This document shows positions 18,163 to 26,635 of a stretch of 64,000 nucleotides of DNA, piece after piece. The stretch is from Halosimplex halophilum (lineage in GTDB: Archaea; Halobacteriota; Halobacteria; Halobacteriales; Haloarculaceae), in the NCBI RefSeq assembly GCF_004698125.1, contig NZ_SRHV01000005.1, positions 310,001 through 374,000 of the forward strand. Direction: 5' to 3'. Positions within the stretch are counted from its first letter, which is position 1. Each line of letters opens with the position of its first letter. The notes beneath the pieces were generated by a model. That model was not told the origin of the DNA. It was given only the letters and a program-made list of their open reading frames with translations, and did not search any database. The translations under genes were made by a program, and so were the position numbers.

Positions 18163-18921
18163 TCAGAAGTCGTCGAGCGTCGTCCGCCGGAGGCCGCTGC
18201 CGTCGGAGCGCACTTCGGTCTCCTCGGGACTCTCGTCGACCGCACGGCCGCCGTCGGGTTCGAACTCGCCGAGCGAGGACTGCGAGACCGCGGCGAGGGC
18301 GTCCTTGCTGGTCTGCCAGGACGCGCGGGCGCAGGCGGGCAGCTCCTCGTGGTCGGCGACGTAGGCTTCGAGGAACTCCCGGGTCGTGTCGTCACCGGGG
18401 TAGCCGCTGCCCACCTCGCCGTACTCCTCGGCCAGCCGTTCGACGTGGGCGTCGCGGGCCACCTTCGCGACGATGCTGGCCGCGCCGACCACGGTGTAGG
18501 TCTCGTCGGCGCCGTGCTCGGCGCGGGCGTCGACCGCGGCGTCCGCGGCGTCCTCGACGCGGCGCTCGAAGCGGACGGCGTTGGTGTCGCCGGCGTCGAC
18601 GTAGCCCTCCAGCGGGTCGTCGTCGGTCGGCGTCTCCTCGACGGCGTCGGCGAGCGCGTCGACCGCCTCGGCGTGGGCGGCGACGGTCAGCGAGTTCATG
18701 TCGGTCTCCTCGTCGTCGATGCGCTCGACGGGGATCTCGGCGACGCCGACCGACCCGACCTCGCGGATCCGTTCGGCGAGCTCCGCCCGGCGCTCCGGGG
18801 CGATCCCCTTCGAGTCGCCCACGTCGCCGGGCAACTCGGCGGGGTCGACCGCGACCGCCGCCGCGAACATCGAGCCCAGCACCGGCCCCTTGCCGGCCTC
18901 GTCGACGCCGAACTCCTGCAT
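18163..18921 (-). CDS. rnhB: Ribonuclease HII
   Basis: This 252-residue enzyme cuts RNA in RNA-DNA hybrids and removes single ribonucleotides. The catalytic motif GVDEAGKGPVLG at residues 5-16 supplies Asp7 and Glu8. Later conserved parts are GDSKGIAPERR, ASIVAKVARDAHVERLAEEYGEVGSGYPGD (with further acidic/His residues) and the C-terminal helix region. The C-terminal 35 residues are an acidic extension (PDGGRAVDESPEETEV), probably a haloadaptive tail. The start at MQEFGVDEAGKG matches family N-termini exactly. Confidence 0.93.
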   Translation of the reverse strand: MQEFGVDEAGKGPVLGSMFAAAVAVDPAELPGDVGDSKGIAPERRAELAERIREVGSVGVAEIPVERIDDEETDMNSLTVAAHAEAVDALADAVEETPTDDDPLEGYVDAGDTNAVRFERRVEDAADAAVDARAEHGADETYTVVGAASIVAKVARDAHVERLAEEYGEVGSGYPGDDTTREFLEAYVADHEELPACARASWQTSKDALAAVSQSSLGEFEPDGGRAVDESPEETEVRSDGSGLRRTTLDDF

Positions 18922-19130
18922 GGCCGCGGCTTGTGTCCCCTCGTATTTAAACCGTCGCGGTCGAGACGCCGACCGTCTGACGCGCGTCTGCCGTCTCGGG
19001 GTCGCTCCCGGCGGTTCTCCCCGCTCGAACCGGGCTATCGGCCGGTCCGAACGGCGTCGGCGACCTGAAAAAGCGGGGCGGGTACGTTCGCGCGCGGTCG
19101 GGACGGGTCAGGCCCCGCCGGTCGGCGTCG

Positions 19131-20147
19131 TCACTCGACCCGCTCGTCGAGTTCCCGGGCGAGGCTGCGGCCGATGGTCTCCATGCCGGCGTCGCCGGGG
19201 TGGAGGATGTCGGCGGTGTAGCCGGACACGTCGGTCAGCTCGCGGCCCTCGACCACGGAGATGTCGGGGTGGTCGGTGTCGGCGACGATCTCCCGGAGCG
19301 TCTCGCGGTAGGCTTCGGCGCGCTCGGCGTCGCCGCCCGCGACCACGTCGGGGTAGTAGGGGAACAGCGTGATACAGAAGATCGGCTCGTCGGGGTGGGC
19401 CTCGGCGACCGTCTCGACGAACGCTCTGGCCTTCGCCTCGAACTCGTCGACCGGAAAGTCCTGGTTAGCCATGTTGATCGACAGCGCGAGCGTGGCCACG
19501 TCCCAGTCGTCGCGTTCGGCGATGTACTCGCCCATCGGCAGGTCGGCGTACGCCGAGCCCGAACAGCCGAAGTTCAGGGGGTCCCAGCCCAGTTCGCGGG
19601 CGGCCCGCGAGACGTAGTTGAGGTGGTCCGCGGAGGCCGCGGCGCCCTCAGTGATCGAGGTGCCGTAGGCGAGATAGCGGGTGTCGGGCAGCTCTTCCGG
19701 TTCGGGCGGTCGGCAGTCGCCGCGCACGTCGTGGACGGCGACCGCGGGGACGCGCTCGAAGCAGATGCGACAGACCCGTGGGTCGTATCGTCCGTCCAGA
19801 TCGGCGTCGAGTTTTCGCAGCCGTTCGGGCACCGAGAGCGTGAGCGTCGTCGGCTCCGGACCGATGTCCGTGGGCTTCCAGGGCTGGAACCCGCCCCAGA
19901 ACACGTGGAGTTCGCCCGGCTCGTCGGCCGAGAGGGTGACCTCGACCTCCGCGTCGTCGCTCCCGGGGACGAACCGGAGTTCGCTCCCGGTCGGGTGGCG
20001 CACCCGGTCGTCGGCCATCTCGTTGAGTTCGGCGGCCACGTCCGCCGGGAGCCGGTGCAGCCGGTCGCCGTCGTCCGTCCAGTCGGCGGGCACCGTCTCC
20101 GCGACGTTGTGCAGCGACACCGAGGGGTACTCGTCGAGCGTCGTCAT
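19131..20147 (-). CDS. SGNH/GDSL-type hydrolase with N-terminal beta domain
   Basis: A 338-residue protein in two parts. Residues about 30-150 look like a beta-sandwich (GELHVFWGGFQPWKPTDI). Residues about 160-338 form an SGNH hydrolase: block I YLAYGTSITEGAAAS with the nucleophile Ser, block II NFGCSGSAYAD with the oxyanion Gly, block III LSINMAN with the Asn, and block V DILHPGDAG with the Asp-x2-His pair. Such enzymes are esterases or deacetylases acting on acylated sugars or lipids. No signal peptide is seen, so it is probably cytoplasmic. ATG 20147 (MTTLDEYPSV) is preferred; an in-frame start four codons upstream is also possible. Confidence 0.83.
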   Translation of the reverse strand: MTTLDEYPSVSLHNVAETVPADWTDDGDRLHRLPADVAAELNEMADDRVRHPTGSELRFVPGSDDAEVEVTLSADEPGELHVFWGGFQPWKPTDIGPEPTTLTLSVPERLRKLDADLDGRYDPRVCRICFERVPAVAVHDVRGDCRPPEPEELPDTRYLAYGTSITEGAAASADHLNYVSRAARELGWDPLNFGCSGSAYADLPMGEYIAERDDWDVATLALSINMANQDFPVDEFEAKARAFVETVAEAHPDEPIFCITLFPYYPDVVAGGDAERAEAYRETLREIVADTDHPDISVVEGRELTDVSGYTADILHPGDAGMETIGRSLARELDERVE

Positions 20148-21046
20148 TCGGCCTGACAACTCGCAGCCGCCCCCTTGGCTCCGTCGGTGTCGGCGCTCCC
20201 CTCCGGCATCCGCCGACGGCGCGAGGCCCGACCACGCGACTCGCCGGTGGCCGCGACCGGCGACCCGAAACGGGGCGGTCCGAGCCCGACCGCTCCCCGT
20301 CTTTCGTCACGCTCCCGCAGAAATATCGATTTCACATATTGTATTCTAATTTGTTATACACGATCTGACAGAGTTCCGAACCCGTCAGGCGAGGCGGCGT
20401 CCGCTCGAACGCCGCGGCCTCGTCTCCGTCCGGTTCCCGCCCGGCCCGAACGACGCTCCCCGGGAACGTGATACTCCGATAGCAAGCCGTTAGACCGCTG
20501 TAATCGCGATACGACGGTCTCTCGGCCGGTTCGACGCTCCCGCCGGGACCCACGAGTGTCGACCGTCGACCGGTCGGCGTTCGCCTCGCGACCCCGCGGG
20601 TCACTCACGCCGAATTCGCGCCAGACATGGGGCGAGCGTCGTATCGAATCGGATCCTGAATCACCGGATTCGGGCCGTGACACCCCACGACAGACCGATG
20701 CGCGGCCCCCTCTACGAACCGACCCTGATCGACCGCGGACCGGAGCCGCTCGGGCCCATCGCGCGCTCGGCTACCGGCGGGTCGGACCCGACAGCGAACT
20801 GCGCTTCGGTCGGCGCTCTCCGCGCACGGATCGGCCGGACGGCGGGCCGGCGCTCGCCCCGGCCACACCGCGAAAGTCTATAATATCTCTTAGGTTATAG
20901 AGTAACGATAGGAAAACTATCAGTATCCGATCGGGGGTGCGACGAGTCGAGCGCCGTCGCGAACCGATCCCTCCGGGACCGCGCCACCGGGGTCGGCGGT
21001 GTCGAGGCGGGCGTAGCCGGGTCCCGCCGGTGGGACCCGGATCGGA
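20148..21046. other. Gene-free stretch of about 900 bases
   Basis: Between the SGNH hydrolase and HAD genes neither strand has a frame whose composition looks like a haloarchaeal protein. All the frames there are Arg/Pro/Ser-rich shadows. Two AT-rich patches stand out, at 20320-20362 (around cacatattgtattctaattt) and 20874-20925 (around tataatatctcttaggttat); they look like promoters but do not lead into an open frame. Degenerate genes or an unrecognised RNA cannot be excluded. Confidence 0.5.
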
Positions 21047-22366
21047 TCAGGCGGTCTCGGCGAACCGGTTGAGCGCGTAGACCGTCGCGAGCGGGTCGCT
21101 CGCGCCGCCGGCCGGGAACACGAGGTCGTCCGTCGACCGGACGTGGTCGAGGACCGCGGGCGAGGCGTGCTCGGGCGCGGCGGCGATCCCGGCGTCGTGG
21201 TCGTCGACCCACTCCATCACCCGCAGGTCGGTCTTGCTGTCTCCCAGGACGAGCGCGAACGGGTCGTCGACGCCCAGCACGTCGAACGCCGCTCGGACGC
21301 CGACGACCTTGTTCAGGTCGCGGCTGGCGACCTCGGCGGCGTCGCCCTCGTAGTAGGCCACGTCGAACTGGTCGAGGTACGCCTCGACGCGGTCCGGGAC
21401 CGTCGTTCCCTCGGGCAGCGCGTCGCTCGTGGTCAACACCTCCCGGATCTCCCCGTCGGCGCCGGCGTAGTACGCGCGGGTCCAGTCGACCGCGGCGGCC
21501 ACTGCGGCCGGGGCCGCGTCGACCGCAGCGGCGATCGGTTCGTAGTGATCCGGCGGGAAACCGCCGTCGTGCCCGCCGGGATCGACGTTGAGTTCGGTCG
21601 CCACGACCCCGCCGAGGAGGTCAAGCAGCGTCACCAGCGCGGTGTCGATGACCGCGACCGCGTCCTCGCTGCCGGTCTCGAAGTTCGGCTTGACGGTGAC
21701 GTTGAACTCGTTGCCCTGGAGGTGACACCCCCGCCGAACGGAGTCGGGGGCGACGGCGAACACCTCCCGGCGCAGTCGGTCGAACACCGCGCGCACGTCC
21801 TCGTCGAGGTCCTCGTACAGCAGGCGCTTGGTGTCGGGCCCGTGACCGGGCGTGAACACGCCGTTGCCGCTCTCGTAGACGACGCTCAGGTCGCCCGAGT
21901 GGACGATCTCGTTGCCGAGGCCCTGTATCAGGAAGCCCTTGACGTTCTCGAGGGTCTGGCCGGTGCAGACGACGATCGGGACGCCCGCGTGGTGGAACTC
22001 GGTGAGCGCGTGGAGGGTCTCGCGGGGGATCTCGTTGTCGGTCGTCCCCGCCGAGCGCAGCGTCTCGTCCACGTCGAGGACGAGCACCGAGACGGCGCGG
22101 CCGTACTCGTTGTAGAGGTCGAGGCCGGTAAAGGCCTGGTCGCGGGTCGCGCGGGCCGCGATGTCCGCGTACGTCTCGCCCGTCGCCGGGAACGCCTCGC
22201 GGATCTCCTCGCGGTGGGCTTCCAGTTCGTCGCTCGCGTCCTCCCAGTACGACAGGGCGACCGGCGAGTCGACCGGCGGGAACAGGTCGACCATCTCGCG
22301 GTAGGCCCGGAGCGACGCCGTGTCGAACTCGTCGTACAGGTGGTACAGCTGCTCGTAGCGGTCCAT
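21047..22366 (-). CDS. HAD-superfamily hydrolase
   Basis: A 439-residue protein. The first ~90 residues are helical (EQLYHLYDEFDTASLRAYREM). The HAD core begins with LVLDVDETLR (motif I Asp-x-Asp-x-Thr, near residue 95), continues with IVVCTGQTLENVKGFL (motif II Thr) and ends with VLGDSKTDLRVM (motif IV, near 375). A large insert between motifs resembles the cap of Cof-type or sucrose/mannosylglycerate phosphatases (type IIB), so a sugar-phosphate substrate is likely. The open frame continues upstream to 24019, but this only reflects antisense overlap with the next genes. It is divergent from gfcR, so a role near sugar metabolism is possible. Confidence 0.8.
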   Translation of the reverse strand: MDRYEQLYHLYDEFDTASLRAYREMVDLFPPVDSPVALSYWEDASDELEAHREEIREAFPATGETYADIAARATRDQAFTGLDLYNEYGRAVSVLVLDVDETLRSAGTTDNEIPRETLHALTEFHHAGVPIVVCTGQTLENVKGFLIQGLGNEIVHSGDLSVVYESGNGVFTPGHGPDTKRLLYEDLDEDVRAVFDRLRREVFAVAPDSVRRGCHLQGNEFNVTVKPNFETGSEDAVAVIDTALVTLLDLLGGVVATELNVDPGGHDGGFPPDHYEPIAAAVDAAPAAVAAAVDWTRAYYAGADGEIREVLTTSDALPEGTTVPDRVEAYLDQFDVAYYEGDAAEVASRDLNKVVGVRAAFDVLGVDDPFALVLGDSKTDLRVMEWVDDHDAGIAAAPEHASPAVLDHVRSTDDLVFPAGGASDPLATVYALNRFAETA

Positions 22367-22501
22367 ACTCTCCGACACGGGGACACGGGTGAAACTGGTT
22401 TCGGTGGTCGCTCCGGCGCCCGATGCGGGACGGGTCCCCGCCGGCACCCGGGGGCGACACAGCGGAACGGCTAACACCCACCGGTCTGAACGACGAGAGG
22501 G

Positions 22502-23134
22502 ATGAAGAACATCGACGACCTCATCAGCAGCGCGACCGCCCTCGCCGAGGACGGCCTCGCGAAGGGCGAGATCGCCGACGAACTCAACGTCTCGAAGGAG
22601 ACGGCCGCCTGGCTGGTCCAGCGAGGGGACGCCCAGTCGCCTCCCCCGGCCGGGTCGACGACCGAACCGGAGGACATCCACGTGGACTGGTCGGCGATCG
22701 GCCGGGACAGCGCCCGGCTGACACACGTGGGCCGCGCGGTCGCGGACCTGCTGTCGAAACAGGGCGAGGAAGTGGATCTCACGATCGGCGTCGAGAAGGC
22801 CGGCGCGCCCATCGCGACGACGGTCGCCCGCGAACTCGACACGGATCTGGGCACCTACGCGCCGAGCAAACACCAGTGGGACGACGGCGAGAGCGAGGAG
22901 CTGTCGGGCTCGTTTTCCCGCAACTTCGCGGGGATCCGCGACCGGGAGTGCTACGTCGTCGACGACACCATCACCAGCGGGACGACGATGACCGAGACGG
23001 TCGAGGCGGTCCGCGACCGCGGCGGCGAACCCGTGGCCTGCGCCGTGCTCACCGACAAGCGCGGCGTCGAGGAGATCGAGGGCGTCCCCGTCTACTCGCT
23101 GGTGCAGGTCCTGCGCGTCGGCCAGTCCGAGTGA
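22502..23134 (+). CDS. gfcR: Transcriptional regulator GfcR (phosphoribosyltransferase-like)
   Basis: This 210-residue protein has an N-terminal helix-turn-helix (KGEIADELNVSKETAAWLV, about residues 22-40) joined to a type I phosphoribosyltransferase-like domain. The PRPP loop is YVVDDTITSGTTMTETV (about 152-168). This architecture matches GfcR, known in Haloferax volcanii as an activator of glucose and fructose catabolism genes; it was formerly annotated as a second orotate phosphoribosyltransferase. It sits next to a fructokinase and GH32 gene, which fits a regulatory role over the sugar cluster here. The neighbour relation is observed; target genes are inferred. Confidence 0.88.
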   Translation: MKNIDDLISSATALAEDGLAKGEIADELNVSKETAAWLVQRGDAQSPPPAGSTTEPEDIHVDWSAIGRDSARLTHVGRAVADLLSKQGEEVDLTIGVEKAGAPIATTVARELDTDLGTYAPSKHQWDDGESEELSGSFSRNFAGIRDRECYVVDDTITSGTTMTETVEAVRDRGGEPVACAVLTDKRGVEEIEGVPVYSLVQVLRVGQSE

Positions 23135-23245
23135 CCGGCCGGCTCGCGCGCGGCCGGCGGTCGAGCGGCGTCGCCCGTGCCGTCGGGACGGAACCGCCGG
23201 TGGGGAACCCCCGAACTTTTGTCGGACGGTTCGGTGGTGGGTCAC

Positions 23246-24202
23246 ATGGACCCGTCCGTGCTCGTCGCCGGGGAGACGCTCGTCGACTTCCTCCCCGACG
23301 CCGACCGGCCACTCGCATCGACCGAGCGGTTCGCCCGCCAGCCGGGGGGCGCGCCGGCGAACGTCGCCGTCCGGCTCGCCCAGCTCGACCACATACCCTG
23401 GTTCTGGACGCGCGTCGGGGCCGACCCGTTCGGCGAGTTCCTCGCGGGCGTGCTCGCCGACCGGGGGCTCCCCGACCGCTTCGTCGAGCGCGACCCGTCG
23501 GCCAAGACGACGCTCGCCTTCGTCAGCGGCGACCCGACGAGCGGCCCCCGGTTCACGTTCTACCGCGACGGGACGGCCGACACGCGCTTCCAGCCCGGGC
23601 GCGTCCCCGACGAGACGCTCGACGCCGTCGAGTGGGTCGTCGTCGGGAGCGTCCTCCTGGCGAGTTCCCCCTCCCGGGAGGCCGTCCACGACCTCGTCGA
23701 GCGCGCCGAGGCCCGCGACTGCACGGTCGTCTTCGACCTGAACGCCCGGCCGGAGCTGTGGCCGGACGCCGACTTCGCGGCGGAGACCCGGCGGCTCCTC
23801 CCCTCGGTCGACGTGGTGAAGGCCTCGCCCGAGGACCTGGGGCCCGCGGGGTTCGACGCGGACGCCGCCGACGATGCGGCGCTGCTCGACGCCGTCGCAC
23901 CCGAGCTCCACGACCTGGGACCGCACACCGTCTTCCTGACGCTGGGCGACCGGGGCGCCGCCGCGTCGGCGACGGCCGCCGCGCCCTGGGGCGCCGACGA
24001 CGCGACCCACGACGGCCACCGCGTCGACGCCGTCGACACGACCGGCGCGGGCGACGCGTTCACCGCCGGCGCCGTCGCGGCGCTCGTCGAGGGTGAAGAC
24101 GACCTCGACTCCGTCCTCGCCCGCGCCAACGCCGTCGCCGCGGCGTCGACGACGCGGGCGGGCGGGATGGCCGAACTGCCCGACCCCGAGTCGGTCAGGT
24201 GA
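23246..24202 (+). CDS. PfkB-family sugar kinase, probable fructokinase
   Basis: A 318-residue ribokinase-family enzyme. The N-terminal pattern ETLVDFLPD with RQPGGAPANVAVRLAQLD (di-glycine hinge, residues 31-48) and the C-terminal DTTGAGDAFTAG (residues 264-275, catalytic Asp270) are both clear. The N-terminus and the ATG at 23246 fit bacterial-type fructokinases that make fructose 6-phosphate; fructose 1-phosphate formation cannot be excluded. It follows gfcR by 111 bases on the same strand and converges with a GH32 gene, so fructose from fructosyl sugars is the likely substrate. Confidence 0.88.
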   Translation: MDPSVLVAGETLVDFLPDADRPLASTERFARQPGGAPANVAVRLAQLDHIPWFWTRVGADPFGEFLAGVLADRGLPDRFVERDPSAKTTLAFVSGDPTSGPRFTFYRDGTADTRFQPGRVPDETLDAVEWVVVGSVLLASSPSREAVHDLVERAEARDCTVVFDLNARPELWPDADFAAETRRLLPSVDVVKASPEDLGPAGFDADAADDAALLDAVAPELHDLGPHTVFLTLGDRGAAASATAAAPWGADDATHDGHRVDAVDTTGAGDAFTAGAVAALVEGEDDLDSVLARANAVAAASTTRAGGMAELPDPESVR

Positions 24203-24260
24203 GTTCCGGGGCCGGGCGGGGACGGCGGGAAACCAGTCGAACGAGTTCCGGGGCCGGGCG
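24201..24260. repeat. Two 18-base direct repeats in convergent spacer
   Basis: GAGTTCCGGGGCCGGGCG occurs perfectly at 24201-24218 and 24243-24260, 42 bases apart. The first copy overlaps the stop of the kinase gene. The copies contain the palindromic core ccggggccgg. Confidence 0.7.
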
Positions 24261-24298
24261 AGTCCCGCGTCGGGGGACGGACAGTCCGCGACGGCGGT

Positions 24299-25777
24299 CT
24301 AGGACCAGATGCTCTCCATGTCCCACACGTCGAGCGATTCGAGGCGGGCGGCGCCGCGGCGGGCCGAGAGCGAGAGGCCGACGCTGTCGTCGCGGTCGGG
24401 GTAGACCCGCGTCGTGAGCGTCCGGCGGCCGTTGGCGAACACCTCGACGATGCTCCGGTCGACGAACACGCGCAGGTCCAGCCGCTCGTCGTCGGCCAGC
24501 GACAGCGAGCCGACCTCCGGCGGCCGGCTCCGCGCCGCCGGGTTCTCGCTCGACTGTCCGAGCTCGATCCCCAGCGCGTCCGCGTCGTCCCAGTAGGTGA
24601 CCGTCGTCGCCTCGTCGCCGTCGGGCGAACGGAGGACCGAGAGACCGACCTCCGCGGCGTCGCCGACGTCGATCTCCGCCCGGAGTTCGAGGCTCGCCCC
24701 GCCGATGTCGGGGACGACCCACTCCTCGTCGGCCGCGAGCGGCCGGTCGTCGACCCGGCGGTGGTTCGTCCGGAGCGCGGTCAGTTCCTCGACCGGCTCG
24801 ACGCGGAGGTCGTCGCCGTCGAGCGAGAGCGCACGCGGGAGGCTGACGACGCCGGCCCACCCCTCCTCGGGGTCGGCCCGCCAGTCGCGGCGGCCCTCGA
24901 CGACGTTGAAGAAGGCGATCGACCGGTCCTCGGCGTGGAGGACCGACGGCGCGTGGAGGTTGCCGTGGTCGACCGGGCCGAAGTTCAGCCGGCCGTGCGA
25001 CCGGATGTCGAAGTCGGTGCCGCCGTGGTAGTCGCCGACGTAGTACTGCGGGCCGTGGCTGTGACTGAAAAACAGGAGGACGTGCTTCCCGTCGAGCTCG
25101 AAGAAGTTGGGGACGGCACCGTCTTCCTCTGGGTTCGTGTGGTAGCCGTCCTTGACGAGCGTGCCGCGGTAGTCCCAGTCGGTCAGGTCCCCGGAGGTGA
25201 AGTGGAACTCGGCCGTGCGGCCGTCGCGCTTCCAGCCCGACAGCGAGTGGTACGTGTCGCCGTCGCGCCAGAGACACGGGTCGAAGATCTCGTACGGAGC
25301 GTCCTCGTCGATCGGGATGACGGGGTTCTCCTCGGCGCGCTCGAAGTCCGTGAGGTACTCGTCGTCCGCGGCGGCGATGCAGTTGCCCGCCTCCGTCCCG
25401 AAGTACATCACGAGCGCGCGGTCGTCCTCGACGAGCGCCTGGCCGCTGAAACAGCCGGCCTCGGGGCCGTTCTCCGGTGACAGGGCGATCGGGAGGTCTC
25501 GCCAGTGGACCAGGTCCTCGCTGACCGCGTGGCCCCAGTGCATGGCCTCCTCCCAGGGCCGGTCGTCGGTCACGTGGGGTGGCCAGAACTGGTAGAAGAG
25601 GTGATACCGGCCGTTCCAGTAACACGCGCCGTTCGGGTCGTGGAGGATCCCGCCGGGCGGCACGAAGTGGTAGTCGGGTCGATACGGATCGCTCCTGAAC
25701 TCCCGCCGTCGGTCGACCAATCGGTCCAGATCCGACGACATAGCGATCTCTGCGGGGAGCTCACCGTCGAGGCTCAT
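24299..25777 (-). CDS. GH32 beta-fructosidase-like enzyme
   Basis: A 492-residue glycoside hydrolase family 32 protein: five-bladed propeller (about 30-330) and C-terminal beta-sandwich (about 350-492, with VDRSIVEVFANGRRTLTTRVYP). The nucleophile motif is ILHDPNG (Asp47). The RDP box is altered to FDP (Asp166 kept, preceding Arg lost). The usual ECP acid/base box is absent; the matching stretch reads EEDGAVPNFF (217-226). No signal peptide, so cytoplasmic. Sucrose, inulin- or levan-type fructosides are likely substrates, in line with the fructokinase next to it. ATG 25777 sits about 27 bases after a TATA-like ttaaat (25802-25807). Confidence 0.87.
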   Translation of the reverse strand: MSLDGELPAEIAMSSDLDRLVDRRREFRSDPYRPDYHFVPPGGILHDPNGACYWNGRYHLFYQFWPPHVTDDRPWEEAMHWGHAVSEDLVHWRDLPIALSPENGPEAGCFSGQALVEDDRALVMYFGTEAGNCIAAADDEYLTDFERAEENPVIPIDEDAPYEIFDPCLWRDGDTYHSLSGWKRDGRTAEFHFTSGDLTDWDYRGTLVKDGYHTNPEEDGAVPNFFELDGKHVLLFFSHSHGPQYYVGDYHGGTDFDIRSHGRLNFGPVDHGNLHAPSVLHAEDRSIAFFNVVEGRRDWRADPEEGWAGVVSLPRALSLDGDDLRVEPVEELTALRTNHRRVDDRPLAADEEWVVPDIGGASLELRAEIDVGDAAEVGLSVLRSPDGDEATTVTYWDDADALGIELGQSSENPAARSRPPEVGSLSLADDERLDLRVFVDRSIVEVFANGRRTLTTRVYPDRDDSVGLSLSARRGAARLESLDVWDMESIWS

Positions 25778-25801
25778 ACGTGTCCGTTCCCGGGAATCGA
25801 C

Positions 25802-25807
25802 TTAAAT
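25802..25807 (-). promoter_or_regulatory. TATA-like promoter for GH32 gene
   Basis: The plus-strand run ttaaat (coding strand atttaa) is centred about 27 bases before ATG 25777, matching a leaderless transcript. Confidence 0.45.
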
Positions 25808-25993
25808 GTGTACGTTGAACGAGCCGCGGGCCGGCCGCTTCATCACCGGATGGCAGGGGGACGGACCGATCGCGGGTCGGTAGCACCACGTCGCAGGTCG
25901 GTGACGGAACCGCCCGCCCGAGCCACCCACCGTCGGTACCCGGAGCAGTACCCGACGCTGCAGTACCGCCCAGGCCCGCGGTGCGTGTCGCGG

Positions 25994-26452
25994 TCACTCC
26001 CCTTCGCCGGCGCGCTCCTTGACGAACGTGACCGGGCAGTCGGCCTCCAGGAGGACGGTCTGCGCCGTCGACCCGAACAGCGCCTTCCCGCTTGGCGAGC
26101 GCTTGCGCCCGCCGATCACCACCATGTCCGCCGCGACCGCCTCGCTCACGTCGAGGATCGAGTCGCTCTCGTCGCCGACCGCGCCCCGGACGACCACGTC
26201 GACGCCGGCGCCGTCGAGGTGGTCGGCGACCGAGGCGGCGACGCCGTGGCGCTCGGCGAGCGCATCGGCCGCCCCTTCGGCGTCCGGAGACATGTTCAGC
26301 TGGTCCAGGAGCTCGTCGTAGCGGTCGGCGTCGAACGCGTGGAACACGACCACGGTACCGCCGTCGTCGACCACGTCGGCGGCCGTCTCGGCGAGACGCT
26401 TCTGGCGCCGGTCGTCGGTACTACTGACAGCGAGGACTACCGTCTCGATCAT
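25994..26452 (-). CDS. Universal stress protein, UspA family
   Basis: A 152-residue UspA-domain protein starting MIETVVLAVSSTDD. The ATP-binding loop is seen as GGRKRSPSGKALFGSTAQTVL (Gly-x2-Gly-like start and Gly-Ser near the C-terminus), and the last strand reads CPVTFVKE. Such proteins bind ATP and respond to stress or energy state. The ATG at 26452 was chosen over one 20 codons upstream because the family starts here. It is divergent from the GH68 gene, sharing a 183-base intergenic region. Confidence 0.88.
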   Translation of the reverse strand: MIETVVLAVSSTDDRRQKRLAETAADVVDDGGTVVVFHAFDADRYDELLDQLNMSPDAEGAADALAERHGVAASVADHLDGAGVDVVVRGAVGDESDSILDVSEAVAADMVVIGGRKRSPSGKALFGSTAQTVLLEADCPVTFVKERAGEGE

Positions 26453-26607
26453 GCCAACGTATCGCACTATCACGGCGCTACTAAAGCTTTGGTACTGTTC
26501 CGCGCGATTCACCGCGCTGGGCGGCCGGCCGACGCCTCCCGGGATCGGTCGGGGGCGACCCCGTGACTGCGACCGCCCGTTCGTGTCTGATATCGTATGA
26601 GAAACCT

Positions 26608-26613
26608 TTTATA
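26608..26613 (+). promoter_or_regulatory. TATA-like promoter for GH68 gene
   Basis: The box tttata in ccttttatattag is centred 25-27 bases before ATG 26636. An in-frame TAG at 26615-26617 stops any N-terminal extension of the gene. Confidence 0.6.
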
Positions 26614-26635
26614 TTAGTATAATCCCATCAGGCAT

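Noticed and set aside
22367-24019. Extension of the HAD gene to a 990-codon frame
   Set aside because: It runs antisense through gfcR and the fructokinase gene. The HAD protein starts naturally at MDRYEQLYHLYDE.
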